In this document: piece after piece, positions 50,978-61,094 of the stretch
Layout of the letters: every line of letters starts with the position of its first letter
Numbering within the stretch: position 1 is the first letter of the stretch
Assembly (NCBI RefSeq): GCF_947654275.1
Contig: NZ_CANTJS010000002.1
Location: forward strand, 1 to 64,000
Length of the DNA: 64,000 nucleotides
Source of the DNA: an uncultured Oscillibacter sp.
GTDB lineage: Bacteria > Bacillota > Clostridia > Oscillospirales > Oscillospiraceae
Reading direction: 5' to 3'
Notes under the pieces: model-generated
Told to the model about the DNA's origin: nothing
What the model saw: only the letters and a program-made list of their open reading frames with translations
The model's database searches: none
Position numbers and translations under genes: made by a program

Positions 50978-51006
50978 GGGCCCCCATCGAACTGCGATGG
51001 GGGCCC
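50978..51006. terminator. Strong hairpin between convergent genes
   Basis: GGGCCCCCATCG pairs perfectly with CGATGGGGGCCC around AACTG. It lacks a T-run, so it is an atypical terminator. Confidence 0.5.
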
Positions 51007-51037
51007 GGCGCATAGATGACGCTCAGACGGTCAGATA

Positions 51038-51448
51038 TTACAGAAACCGCTTCATCCCGTCGGTGGCCTCGGAGGGATCGGCGCTGATGGTAACGGTGAA
51101 TTTGATGTTGTTTCGCTCACCGAACGTGTCCAGCCAATTCAGGAAGCCCTCGGTTTCGGCGTCCGCGCCGTGGCCGACGGTTTTGCACAGATTGTCAATA
51201 AACACGTGGGAGATATCGTAATTTCCGGCATAAAGGCCGCTGATAAAGCCGCGGAAGAGATCGTAGTTGTTCAGCTTGTATTCCTGCGCGTCTATGAGGC
51301 GGATGTGATAGTGGATATCATACGTCATATTCCGGTTGGCCTCAATACAGACCACATTTCCCGGTTCGTCCTTCGCCGCGTTGTTGATCAGTTCAATGAG
51401 CTGCTTCGTCTTGCCGGAACCCTTCATGCCCATAATCAGTCTGACCAT
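51038..51448 (-). CDS. Small P-loop protein of unknown function
   Basis: 136 residues, cytosolic. MVRLIMGMKGSGKTKQLIEL is a Walker A motif at the very N-terminus, and VFIDNLCKTVG is a possible Walker B strand (~82). EGFLNWLDTFGERNNIKFTV resembles the strand after Walker B in RecA-type ATPases. It has no partner domain. I recognise no named family; it is isolated between convergent and codirectional genes of unrelated function. Confidence 0.65.
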   Translation of the reverse strand: MVRLIMGMKGSGKTKQLIELINNAAKDEPGNVVCIEANRNMTYDIHYHIRLIDAQEYKLNNYDLFRGFISGLYAGNYDISHVFIDNLCKTVGHGADAETEGFLNWLDTFGERNNIKFTVTISADPSEATDGMKRFL

Positions 51449-51557
51449 GGTAAATCACTCCTGTCATTTTAGTATATTGCTGGGGGGAGACTTCTGCATT
51501 CAGGATACCACACTCCCGAGAAAAAAACAATGCAAAAACTGAAATTTGCCAAATCGT

Positions 51558-52676
51558 TCACAGTTTTCCGGCCAGCCTGGGTTCCCTGGCGGGATCCGGG
51601 GCGAAAAACCGCTCCCGTTCCGCCGCCTCCGGCGTCCGGAAGGGGTCCACGTCCAGCAGCCCGCAGGAGAGGCCGCAGGCGTATTGAAAGAAGCTGACCA
51701 GAGCCCCCAGCGTGCCGGCGGTTTTGCCGGGGGCGCTCAGAAGGACCAGGGGCACACCCTCCGGGCTGCGGCCCGGAAGGGACTCCTGGGACCGGAGCCT
51801 GTCCGCCTCGCCCAGGACCAGGACCGTCTCGAAGACCGGCAGCCGGCCGCCCCGGATGGCCTGTCCCAGAGTGGGGAGGTCCTGGGGATAGAGGGCCCAG
51901 GCGGGAAACAGGCCCTTGCCCTCTCTGGCCTCGCTGCCGGCGCACAGCCGCTGCCTCCACTCCAGCAGACCCCGGAGGGAGGGGTCCCCGTAGCCCGCCA
52001 GCACCTCCGCGGCCCGGCCAGAGCGGTAGAGCTGGTGGCGGATGGAGGCATAGCGCCAGGCGGGATTCTCGAAGGAGTCTGTCCCGCAGAGCTCCATCAT
52101 CTCCGCCGCTCCCGCCAGCAGGGCATCCACGTCCGCCCCAGCGGCGGCGGCGGGCAGCAGCCCCGCCGTGCTCAAAAGCTCCCAGCCGCTCCAGGGCAGG
52201 GGCTCCGGCCCCTCCTCAAAGGAGAGGAAGCGCCGCCGGGCCTCCTCCGGCCCATAGCGCCGTTCCAGCAGGGAGCGGAGCGCCAGGGACAGACGGCACA
52301 GGGCCGGGTCCTCCTCCGCGCCGGGCATGACGGCGGCGGAGAAATCCGCTTCCTCCAGAGCCGGCAGGACCCGTTCCGGGGCGTCTCCGCTGTCCAGGAA
52401 CAAAAGCTCCGGCCCCGCTCCGGGGACGCGGAGGCACTCCGCCAGCCCCCTGGGGCCGGGGCCCCCTCCCAGCACCGCCAGAACTCGGGACCCGGCCCGG
52501 AGCCTTGCGGCGGCGGCCCGGAGCCGGTCCGTCTCCTCCGCCTGCCGGGCCGGCAGGCGGACCCAGGGCTCCGACCGGAGCTTTTCCCGGACCCGCCTGA
52601 GCCGGGGGGCCAGAGCCGCCTCATAGGGCAGGGGCAGGAAGGTCTGCGCACGGAACAGCGTCACATCCAGCATCAT
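51558..52676 (-). CDS. Degenerate phosphoglucose-isomerase homologue
   Basis: 372 residues. The order and spacing of motifs follow glucose-6-phosphate isomerase: a SIS-like Gly-rich turn (LAVLGGGPGPRGLAECL, ~66), LLSTAGLLPAAAAGADVDALLAGA (~170; compare the family's SxxGLLPxAxxG), then LRGLLEWRQRLCAGSEARE and GKGLFPAWALYPQDLPTLGQ (~230-270). The length is about 80 residues short of a bacterial Pgi and the sequence is unusually Arg/Ala/Leu-rich. The canonical sugar-phosphate and catalytic residues are not evident in the Gly-rich loop or in the usual GxxH/Q segments. It is likely a non-catalytic or altered-specificity paralogue. Confidence 0.6.
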   Translation of the reverse strand: MMLDVTLFRAQTFLPLPYEAALAPRLRRVREKLRSEPWVRLPARQAEETDRLRAAAARLRAGSRVLAVLGGGPGPRGLAECLRVPGAGPELLFLDSGDAPERVLPALEEADFSAAVMPGAEEDPALCRLSLALRSLLERRYGPEEARRRFLSFEEGPEPLPWSGWELLSTAGLLPAAAAGADVDALLAGAAEMMELCGTDSFENPAWRYASIRHQLYRSGRAAEVLAGYGDPSLRGLLEWRQRLCAGSEAREGKGLFPAWALYPQDLPTLGQAIRGGRLPVFETVLVLGEADRLRSQESLPGRSPEGVPLVLLSAPGKTAGTLGALVSFFQYACGLSCGLLDVDPFRTPEAAERERFFAPDPAREPRLAGKL

Positions 52677-52767
52677 ATGTACATCCTTTCTTCCGGGGCG
52701 TGTTGTGTTCCGGCAAGTATATCACGCCGCCCCGTCCCGGACAAGCGAAACCCGTCGAAGCCGGTTT

Positions 52768-53907
52768 TCAGGCCGCGCCCAGAAAGGCGGTGCGCAGCAG
52801 CCGGGCCAGCATCTGCCCATAGGTAATCCGGGGAATCTCCTCCCCCGCCAGCAGGGGGAGCTCCGCCACGACCTCCTCTCCGGAGGTGACGGTCAGGGTT
52901 CCCAGCTGGTCCCCCAGGGCCACCGGGGCGGGGACCGAGGGCTCCAGCGTCACCGACTGGCCCAGGCTTCCGGCCCTGGACTTCTCCAGCAGCAGCGTGC
53001 CTCCCTCCGCCAGCACCGGCTGGACGGTGGCCTGGGTGCCCAGCTCCACCGGCACCGGCGGCAGCGGGGCGTCGGGGGTGATGTTCCGCAGAGCGTAGTT
53101 GGCGAAGCCGTAGCTTAGAAGGGTCTGGGCATCCTCGAAGCGCTGGGCGGAGGTGGCCCCCTTCATGACGGCGGCGATGAGCTCCATGCCCTCCCGCTCC
53201 GCCGTGGCGGAAAGGCAGTAGAGGGCGCTGTCGGTGGAGCCGGTTTTCAGACCCGTGGCCCCGTCGTAAAAGCGGATGAGGCGGTTGGTGTTCACCAGCT
53301 GGGATTCCCCGTTCCGCAGGCTGTCCATCCAGATGGTTGTGAACTGGCGGATGTCCGGGTGGTTCAGAATCAGCTCCCGGCTCATGAGGGCGATGTCGTG
53401 GGCGGAGGTGACATGGCCCTCCGCCGGGAGGCCCGTGGCGTTCCGAAAGGTGGTGTCCTTCATGCCCAGCTCCGCCGCCCGCTGGTTCATCCGCTCCACA
53501 AAGGCGTCCTCGCTGCCGGCCACGGTCTCCGCCAGGGCCACGGCGCAGTCGTTGGCGGAGACTACGCAGACGGCCTTGAGCATGTCATGGACGCTCATCT
53601 GCTCGTTTTCCTTCAGCCAGATCTGGGACCCGCCCATGGAACAGGCGTGGGCGGAGGCGGTAATCATATCGTCGTAGCTCAGCTGGCCGCCGTCGATGGC
53701 CTCCATGGTCAGCAGAAGGGTCATGACCTTGGTGACGCTGGCGGGCTCCAGTTTGACGTGCTCGTCCTTGGCGAAGAGGACCGTGCCCGTCTCCTTTTCC
53801 ATCAGCAGGGCCGAGGGCGCCTGAACCTCCACGGCCCGGGCGGCGGTGGCCAGCAGCAGGGCGGCCGCGAGACAGCCCCCGAGTCTTTTCCCGATTCCTT
53901 TTTTCAT
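52768..53907 (-). CDS. dacF: D-alanyl-D-alanine carboxypeptidase (DacF-type)
   Basis: 379 residues with a signal peptide (1-25, GGCLAAALLLATAARA). Active-site motifs: SVTK (~57, nucleophilic Ser), SAND (~117) and KTGS (~220); a C-terminal beta domain (~290-360) ends with an amphipathic helix (YGQMLARLLRTAFLG) that anchors low-molecular-weight PBPs. It trims pentapeptide stems of peptidoglycan. The start is the ATG after AAAGGGGGATCACC; upstream frame continuation is spurious. Confidence 0.92.
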   Translation of the reverse strand: MKKGIGKRLGGCLAAALLLATAARAVEVQAPSALLMEKETGTVLFAKDEHVKLEPASVTKVMTLLLTMEAIDGGQLSYDDMITASAHACSMGGSQIWLKENEQMSVHDMLKAVCVVSANDCAVALAETVAGSEDAFVERMNQRAAELGMKDTTFRNATGLPAEGHVTSAHDIALMSRELILNHPDIRQFTTIWMDSLRNGESQLVNTNRLIRFYDGATGLKTGSTDSALYCLSATAEREGMELIAAVMKGATSAQRFEDAQTLLSYGFANYALRNITPDAPLPPVPVELGTQATVQPVLAEGGTLLLEKSRAGSLGQSVTLEPSVPAPVALGDQLGTLTVTSGEEVVAELPLLAGEEIPRITYGQMLARLLRTAFLGAA

Positions 53908-53983
53908 GGTGATCCCCCTTTGCGGTTTTGCCGTTGCGACGCTGTATCCTATGAGAAAGGGGGGACATTCATGACAAGTCCGG

Positions 53984-54012
53984 TTGACCGGGCGGGCCGG
54001 CTGTGCTATGCT
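53984..54012 (+). promoter_or_regulatory. galM promoter
   Basis: TTGACC, 17 bp, TATGCT, about 88 bp upstream of the galM start. Confidence 0.6.
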
Positions 54013-54099
54013 GAGGACGAACAGAGCCGGAACGCCCGGGTCCCGCTTCCCCGGAGGCGGGAGCCGGCGGCCGGAACAAACAGAAAGGATGAAATACAT

Positions 54100-55155
54100 A
54101 TGGCGGAAAAAACTTCCTTCGGCGTGACCCGGGACAACGTGCCCGTGGAACAGTACACCCTGCGGCAGGGGGCCCTCTCCTGCGACATTCTCACCTACGG
54201 CGCGGCCCTCCGGGCCCTGCGGGTCCCGGACCGGGCGGGCAGGCCTGTGGACGTGGCGCTGGGCTTTGACAGCATCGGGGACTACCAGACCCAGAACAAA
54301 TTCATGGGGGCCGTTGTGGGCCGCTTTGCCAACCGCATCGGCGGGGCCCAATTCACCCTGAACGGGCGGGACTATCCCCTGGCTGCCAACAACAACGCCG
54401 TCAACCACTTCCACGGCGGCCTCCGGGGCTTTGACAAGCAGGTGTGGACCGTGGGAGACGCCGGAGAAACCCGGCTGGTTCTCAAGCTGTCCAGTCCGGA
54501 CGGCCAGGAGGGCTACCCCGGCGCGCTGGACGTGTCGGTCACCTATGAGCTGACGGAGGAGGGCCTGTCCGTCCGTTATCTGGCCTCCTGTGACCAGGAC
54601 ACCCTCTGCAACCTCACCAACCACACCTATTTCAATCTGGCGGGACATGACAGCGGCCCGGTGACGGATCAGATCATTCAGCTGTTCGCCTCCTTCTACA
54701 CCCCCGCCGACACCCTATCCATCCCCACCGGCGAGGTTCTGAGGGTGGAGGGCACCCCCATGGACCTTCGGGTTCCCGGGCCCATCGGACGCAGCATCGA
54801 CGAGGATTTCCCCCAGCTGGCCTTCGCCGGGGGCTATGACCACAACTGGGCCATCGACGGCCAGGCCGGTTTCCTGCGGCCCGCCGCCCTGGCCTGGAGC
54901 GAGGCCACCGGCATTCAGCTGGAGGTTCTGACCACCCAGCCCGGCGTTCAGTTCTACACCGGGAATCACCTGGAGGGCTGCATCCCCGGCAAGGGCGGCG
55001 CGCCCTACGGAAATCGCTGGGGCTTCTGCCTGGAGACCCAGCGCTTCCCCGACGGGCCCCATTACGGGCATTTCCCCTCCTGCGTTCTCAAGGCCGGGGC
55101 GCTCTACAGCGAGGAGACGGTTTTCCGCTTTTCCGTGAGGGGACAGGGGATTTGA
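54100..55155 (+). CDS. galM: Aldose 1-epimerase (galactose mutarotase)
   Basis: 351 residues, full length. GRFANRIGGAQFTLNGRDY, NAVNHFHGGLRGFDKQVW, CNLTNHTYFNLAGHD (His of the acid/base pair) and the C-terminal CLETQRFPDGPH with its glutamate are the expected catalytic landmarks. It interconverts alpha and beta anomers of galactose and other aldoses, complementing the alpha-galactosidase encoded elsewhere in the window. Confidence 0.93.
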   Translation: MAEKTSFGVTRDNVPVEQYTLRQGALSCDILTYGAALRALRVPDRAGRPVDVALGFDSIGDYQTQNKFMGAVVGRFANRIGGAQFTLNGRDYPLAANNNAVNHFHGGLRGFDKQVWTVGDAGETRLVLKLSSPDGQEGYPGALDVSVTYELTEEGLSVRYLASCDQDTLCNLTNHTYFNLAGHDSGPVTDQIIQLFASFYTPADTLSIPTGEVLRVEGTPMDLRVPGPIGRSIDEDFPQLAFAGGYDHNWAIDGQAGFLRPAALAWSEATGIQLEVLTTQPGVQFYTGNHLEGCIPGKGGAPYGNRWGFCLETQRFPDGPHYGHFPSCVLKAGALYSEETVFRFSVRGQGI

Positions 55156-55198
55156 CCGGAGACCTTTCCAGGCAGAGAGAAAGAGAGGAACATCAGAT

Positions 55199-57573
<2,375 letters not shown>

Positions 57574-57574
<1 letters not shown>

Positions 57575-57735
57575 GAGCCTGTTTAAAATCTCCCCCCACA
57601 CGTCTTGACAGCGTATTTTCCGCCCTGACTGCGTTAAAAATCCTTGCCATCCGTCAGGATGCCTGCGGATTTTTGCCTTGCAGGACAAAAAATCCCCTCG
57701 CCAATACGCACACGTTGAGATTTTAAACAGGCTCT
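57574..57735. mobile_element. Palindromic MITE-like element (162 bp)
   Basis: It opens AGAGCCTGTTTAAAATCTC and closes with the near-exact inverse GAGATTTTAAACAGGCTCT. The interior has its own inverted repeat (CAGCGTATTTTCCGC / CCTCGCCAATACGC-like arms and ATCCTTGCC...). It differs in sequence from the MITE pair at 22.5 and 58.7 kb. Only one copy is in the window. Confidence 0.65.
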
Positions 57736-57764
57736 GAGAGACGGAGAGCCCCGGTGCGGAACGG

Positions 57765-57803
57765 AAAACGCCGCAGACGGAAGAGAACCGTCTGCGGCGT
57801 TTT
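57765..57803. terminator. Bidirectional terminator between the protease and AraC genes
   Basis: AAAACGCCGCAGACGG (57765-57780) pairs perfectly with CCGTCTGCGGCGTTTT (57788-57803). Confidence 0.9.
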
Positions 57804-58700
57804 TCAAGAGGGCTGTTCGGGGGACTTCAGCTGCCTGTCCAGATAGTCCTGACGGTATCTGCGGGGCGGCATTCCCACGATTTTGGAAAACTGGGCGTTG
57901 AAGTAATTCTGCGTCTCAAAGCCCACCTGCTCCGCAATCTGGGCCATGGAGAGGTCCGTGGTCAGCAGCAGGTTCTGCGCCTCGCCAATCCGGCGGCGGA
58001 GGAGATACTGCATGGGGGCGTAGCCGCTGGCCTCCTTGAAGACATGGGACAGATAATAGGTGCTGAGGTGCAGGGCCTTCCCGATATCCTGGAGGGTGAC
58101 GGCCTCCCGGAAGTGCCGGTCCATGTACTCCTGAATCTCCCGGCCCAGAGCGCCCGCCTCCGGCTGGGGCTGCTGAGGCGGCGCGTCCCCGAACCGCTGG
58201 AGCACCCGGCTGAGGAGCGCCAACAAAAGATGATGGCAAAGGGCCTCGCAGCCGGGGCGGTCGGCGGCAAGATAGCGGTACATCATGTCGTAAATCAGCC
58301 CCAGGTCCTCCGCCTCGTCGCCCATGGGGCAGACGGGCGGGACGCCGTCGGGAATCAGGGCGTTTTCCCGCAGACCGGGCATCCGAAGCCCGCCGATTCC
58401 CACGCAGTAGCTGTCCAGGGCGTTTTCCTGTCCGGAGCGTTCGTCGTGGACCACGCCGCTGTTGTAAACCAGCAGGTCCCCGGCATGGACCTCATAAGCG
58501 GTCTCGCCAATCCGGAACCTCGCGCTTCCGGCGCGGATTAAAACGACCTCCGCCAGATCCTCGTGGGCGTGAATGATACGGGGACAGACCTGGTCCAGGG
58601 TGCGGACGTGGGTGACATACAGCAGCTGCGGCACGTTTTCCCCGGTGAAGAGAGAGCGGAAATCCCGCTTGATCAGACAGCGCGGCGGTGTGTTGGGCAT
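57804..58700 (-). CDS. AraC-family regulator
   Basis: 298 residues from the ATG (MPNTPPRCLIKRDFRSL) behind CAGGAGGACTGT. The cupin sensor has VCPRIIHAHEDLAEVVLI and VHAGDLLVYNSGVVHDE; the two helix-turn-helix motifs are VTLQDIGKALHLSTYYLSHV and MAQIAEQVGFETQNYFNAQF. Sensor ligand and target are unknown. A promoter lies about 310 bp upstream with a MITE in between, so the MITE is transcribed as part of the leader. Confidence 0.87.
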   Translation of the reverse strand: MPNTPPRCLIKRDFRSLFTGENVPQLLYVTHVRTLDQVCPRIIHAHEDLAEVVLIRAGSARFRIGETAYEVHAGDLLVYNSGVVHDERSGQENALDSYCVGIGGLRMPGLRENALIPDGVPPVCPMGDEAEDLGLIYDMMYRYLAADRPGCEALCHHLLLALLSRVLQRFGDAPPQQPQPEAGALGREIQEYMDRHFREAVTLQDIGKALHLSTYYLSHVFKEASGYAPMQYLLRRRIGEAQNLLLTTDLSMAQIAEQVGFETQNYFNAQFSKIVGMPPRRYRQDYLDRQLKSPEQPS

Positions 58701-58745
58701 ACAGTCCTCCTGAAAAAGTCGGGGCATACAAAGGGAACGCCCCTT

Positions 58746-58913
58746 AGAACCTGTATTCATAGCTGGGGGATGCTGGATGGGCGGGAATTTTTCCTGCCAG
58801 ACAAGGAGATCTTTTGCGCCCTTGCAATCCTGACGGATTGCAAGGGAAATCGACGCAGTATGGCAGAAAAAAGACCGTTCAGACATCGTTCAGCGGTTGT
58901 GAATACAGGTTCT
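58746..58913. mobile_element. MITE, copy 2 (168 bp), in the AraC gene leader
   Basis: Ends AGAACCTGTATTCA and TGAATACAGGTTCT are inverted, and the interior matches copy 1 (22458-22622) along the whole length. Left flank TT and right flank TAAAG. It sits 46 bp upstream of the AraC start. Confidence 0.75.
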
Positions 58914-59010
58914 TAAAGCGGTTCTGCGGATACGTTTGGGAGCGAGGGGAATGGGCGGCAAGCCTGCCGGACTGACGGCAGCCCCCCTCGGCGTGCCTCC
59001 ATTGTCCGCC

Positions 59011-59039
59011 AGTATAAAGGAAATCCTTTCAAATATCAA
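59011..59039 (-). promoter_or_regulatory. Promoter of the AraC-type gene
   Basis: TTGATA (59034-59039) and TATACT (59011-59016), 17-bp spacing, minus strand. Confidence 0.75.
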
Positions 59040-59270
59040 ATGAAATTTTCAAATTTGCAGAAAGAGCTTTCAGAAAACCGGAGGCGTCTGAAGGGCCTCC
59101 TCACCGGCAGTCCGCAGGAGGCCGTCTCATTTTGAGCGCCGCCTGTGTACGTCGCGGCCTGCCCCGGCGCTGAACAGAAGCGGCTGCATCTGTTTCATAG
59201 GGCGGCGCTAAGGCCCCTGAGCCGCAGGAGCATGAGAGAAACCCGGGGAGAGCCGCCCCCATACGCCAGC

Positions 59271-59327
59271 AAAACCCCCGCGCAGGTCCCGGCGAAAAAT
59301 GCTCGCCAGGATGTGCGCGGGGGTTTT
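59271..59327. terminator. Terminator of the hydro-lyase/AbrB operon
   Basis: AAAACCCCCGCGCA (59271-59284) pairs perfectly with TGCGCGGGGGTTTT (59314-59327); an inner GGCG/CGCC hairpin fills the loop. The A/T ends make it active in both directions. Confidence 0.85.
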
Positions 59328-59356
59328 ATCCGCAAGTCTGCGGAACACCAGCCCTT

Positions 59357-60409
59357 CTAAAAGGGATACCATCCGGCGAACCACTTAATCAGGCCGGGCA
59401 TAAAGGCCATGACACACAGGTAGCGCACCAGCTGAAGCACGGCCACCTTGGGGGCCTCCCCGCCCTGTTCCAGGGAGACCAGAGCCATGTCCGACATGCC
59501 TGCCGGTACGGAGGCGAACAGGCTGGTAGCCAGATCCAGGCCGCCGGTCTTGTACAGCAGCAGCCCCAGGACATAGTTGACCGCCACGCAGTTGACGGCA
59601 ACCAGCGCCGCGGGGATTCCCAGCTCCCGGAAGCGCAGGATATCCCCCAGGGTGATGGTCACGCCTATGCTGATGCCCGCCAGCCACTGGGCCGCCAGCT
59701 TCATGGGCTTTGGCAGATAGGCCTCCGCGGTGCGGATGTTATAGGCCGCCACAGCCAGCATGGAAAACACCATGGCCCCGGCGGGAAAACCGCTCAGCTT
59801 CCCCAGGGCTCCAGCCAGGGCCGTAATGGCCAACGTAACGGCGGTCTGCCGCCTGCCCCGGCGCGTTTGGCCGCCCTGGGGGACCTCCTTGGCGGATGGG
59901 CTCCCGCCGGAGGGGGCCCAGCGGGCGCAGATGCGTGCGTCTGCCTGGGGGAGAATCAAAATCGCAATCAGGTAACGGACCAGCTGCAGCGCGGTGGACT
60001 GGGCCGGGTCCGCTCCCACGTCGGCGGAAATCAGGGCCACATCGGTGATGCCCCCGGGCATGGAGGACAAAAGCGCCGTGGCGGTGTCCACCGGCGACGT
60101 GTGGTGAATCAGCAGGCCCGTGCAGAAGGACAGGCAGACGATGCCGGTAAAGAGCTGAAGGGAGGGCCTGACAATTTTTCGCAGCTCCTTCAGGTCGCTC
60201 CGGCCGATGCGCTGGCCCACAAAGCCGCCTGCCACGGCCTGGACGCAGGGCTTGACGACCTTTGGAAAATAACCGCAGCCGGTGGCAATCTGAAACACGC
60301 CCACCAGCAGAATGGCGCCCACCATGGCCCCGGCGGGCACCCGGAACTTATACAGCGCCCAGGCGCCCGCCGCGCCGAGGGCCGCCGTAATCAACAGGCG
60401 CAGCAGCAA
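59357..60409 (-). CDS. AbrB-family (duplicated) membrane protein
   Basis: 350 residues with about ten membrane helices in two similar halves, each with 'Gly-Pro-Ala-Gly-Ala-Met' loops (RVPAGAMVGAILLVGVFQ; GFPAGAMVFSMLAVAAYN) and SSMPGGITDVALISADVG / ASVPAGMSDMALVSLEQGG. This is the AbrB/'ammonia monooxygenase' putative transporter family (not the AbrB DNA-binding protein). The start is TTG, fixed by an ideal GGAGG 8 bases ahead. As the last gene of the hydro-lyase run it may move the substrate or product of those enzymes. Confidence 0.8.
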   Translation of the reverse strand: MLLRLLITAALGAAGAWALYKFRVPAGAMVGAILLVGVFQIATGCGYFPKVVKPCVQAVAGGFVGQRIGRSDLKELRKIVRPSLQLFTGIVCLSFCTGLLIHHTSPVDTATALLSSMPGGITDVALISADVGADPAQSTALQLVRYLIAILILPQADARICARWAPSGGSPSAKEVPQGGQTRRGRRQTAVTLAITALAGALGKLSGFPAGAMVFSMLAVAAYNIRTAEAYLPKPMKLAAQWLAGISIGVTITLGDILRFRELGIPAALVAVNCVAVNYVLGLLLYKTGGLDLATSLFASVPAGMSDMALVSLEQGGEAPKVAVLQLVRYLCVMAFMPGLIKWFAGWYPF

Positions 60410-60428
60410 CCCACATGCCTCCTCACCT

Positions 60429-60450
60429 CAGCCGCCCTCGGCTGTTTTTT
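60429..60450 (+). terminator. Plus-strand hairpin with T6 between minus-strand genes
   Basis: CAGCCG pairs with CGGCTG around CCCT, then TTTTTT on the plus strand. The adjoining genes run the other way, so it would stop antisense transcripts. Confidence 0.5.
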
Positions 60451-60453
60451 GTT

Positions 60454-61026
60454 TCAGTGATGCTTCAAATACTCCAGAGGGGCGTTGTCATAAACGTGGT
60501 CCTTGGCGGCCAGCACCGTCACCGGCGCTTCGGAGTGCCTGATAAACAGGGAGTCATGGCCCACGCAAAGACCCAGCACAATATTGAGCTGGGTCTTTTC
60601 CCGGTTCAGCAGCTCCGCCTGTGCAATGGGATTACACATGGCGTTGCAGCTGCCGCCGACTCCCAGAACCTCCTGCCGGGACACGTGGCCCACCTTGCAG
60701 ATGATGCTGGAGACCTGAAAGCCCTCCTGCCGGAGAATTCTGTCCACCTGGGCCGCCTCGTCCTTCAGCGTGATGCAGAAGGCCAGCCCCAGCTTTTGAA
60801 ACCCGCAGAGCTTTGCGAAGCGAATTGTCTTCGGCAGCCGGCTTTCGCCGTGGTCCGGGGACGTCACGGCGGACTGCCGTGCCATCAGGCGCTCCTCCGG
60901 GTCCCGGTATTTCTCCAGCGCCTCCGAAAGCACAGGGTCCAGGGAGGGACAGCCACCGGGATAGTCCCCTTCCGCTCCCATGGGCCTGCCGCAGTTCTTC
61001 ACGGCGCAGGACGCGCAAAACAGCAT
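60454..61026 (-). CDS. DUF1847 cysteine-rich protein
   Basis: 190 residues from the ATG ten bases after GGAG; a GTG three codons earlier is too close to that site. A Cys-rich head (CASCAVKNCG, then C at ~26) suggests an N-terminal metal centre. IRFAKLCGFQKLGLAFCITL, VGHVSRQEVLG, SCNAMCNPIAQAELLN and LGLCVGHDSLF are typical of DUF1847, a family of unknown function frequent in anaerobes. It lies between the MmgE/PrpD and AbrB genes. Confidence 0.75.
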   Translation of the reverse strand: MLFCASCAVKNCGRPMGAEGDYPGGCPSLDPVLSEALEKYRDPEERLMARQSAVTSPDHGESRLPKTIRFAKLCGFQKLGLAFCITLKDEAAQVDRILRQEGFQVSSIICKVGHVSRQEVLGVGGSCNAMCNPIAQAELLNREKTQLNIVLGLCVGHDSLFIRHSEAPVTVLAAKDHVYDNAPLEYLKHH

Positions 61027-61094
61027 GGCGCACACTCCTTTTCTTTATAAACGTCCGGCCGGTCTCCCCATGCCGAAAAGGGCGCGTCTCTCCC

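Larger units (their letters stand above)
58914..59356. other. Intergenic region with AraC promoter and hydro-lyase operon terminator
   Basis: No gene is supported. It contains the AraC-gene promoter (minus strand) and a strong terminator; the 220 bases in between show nothing recognisable. Confidence 0.5.
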
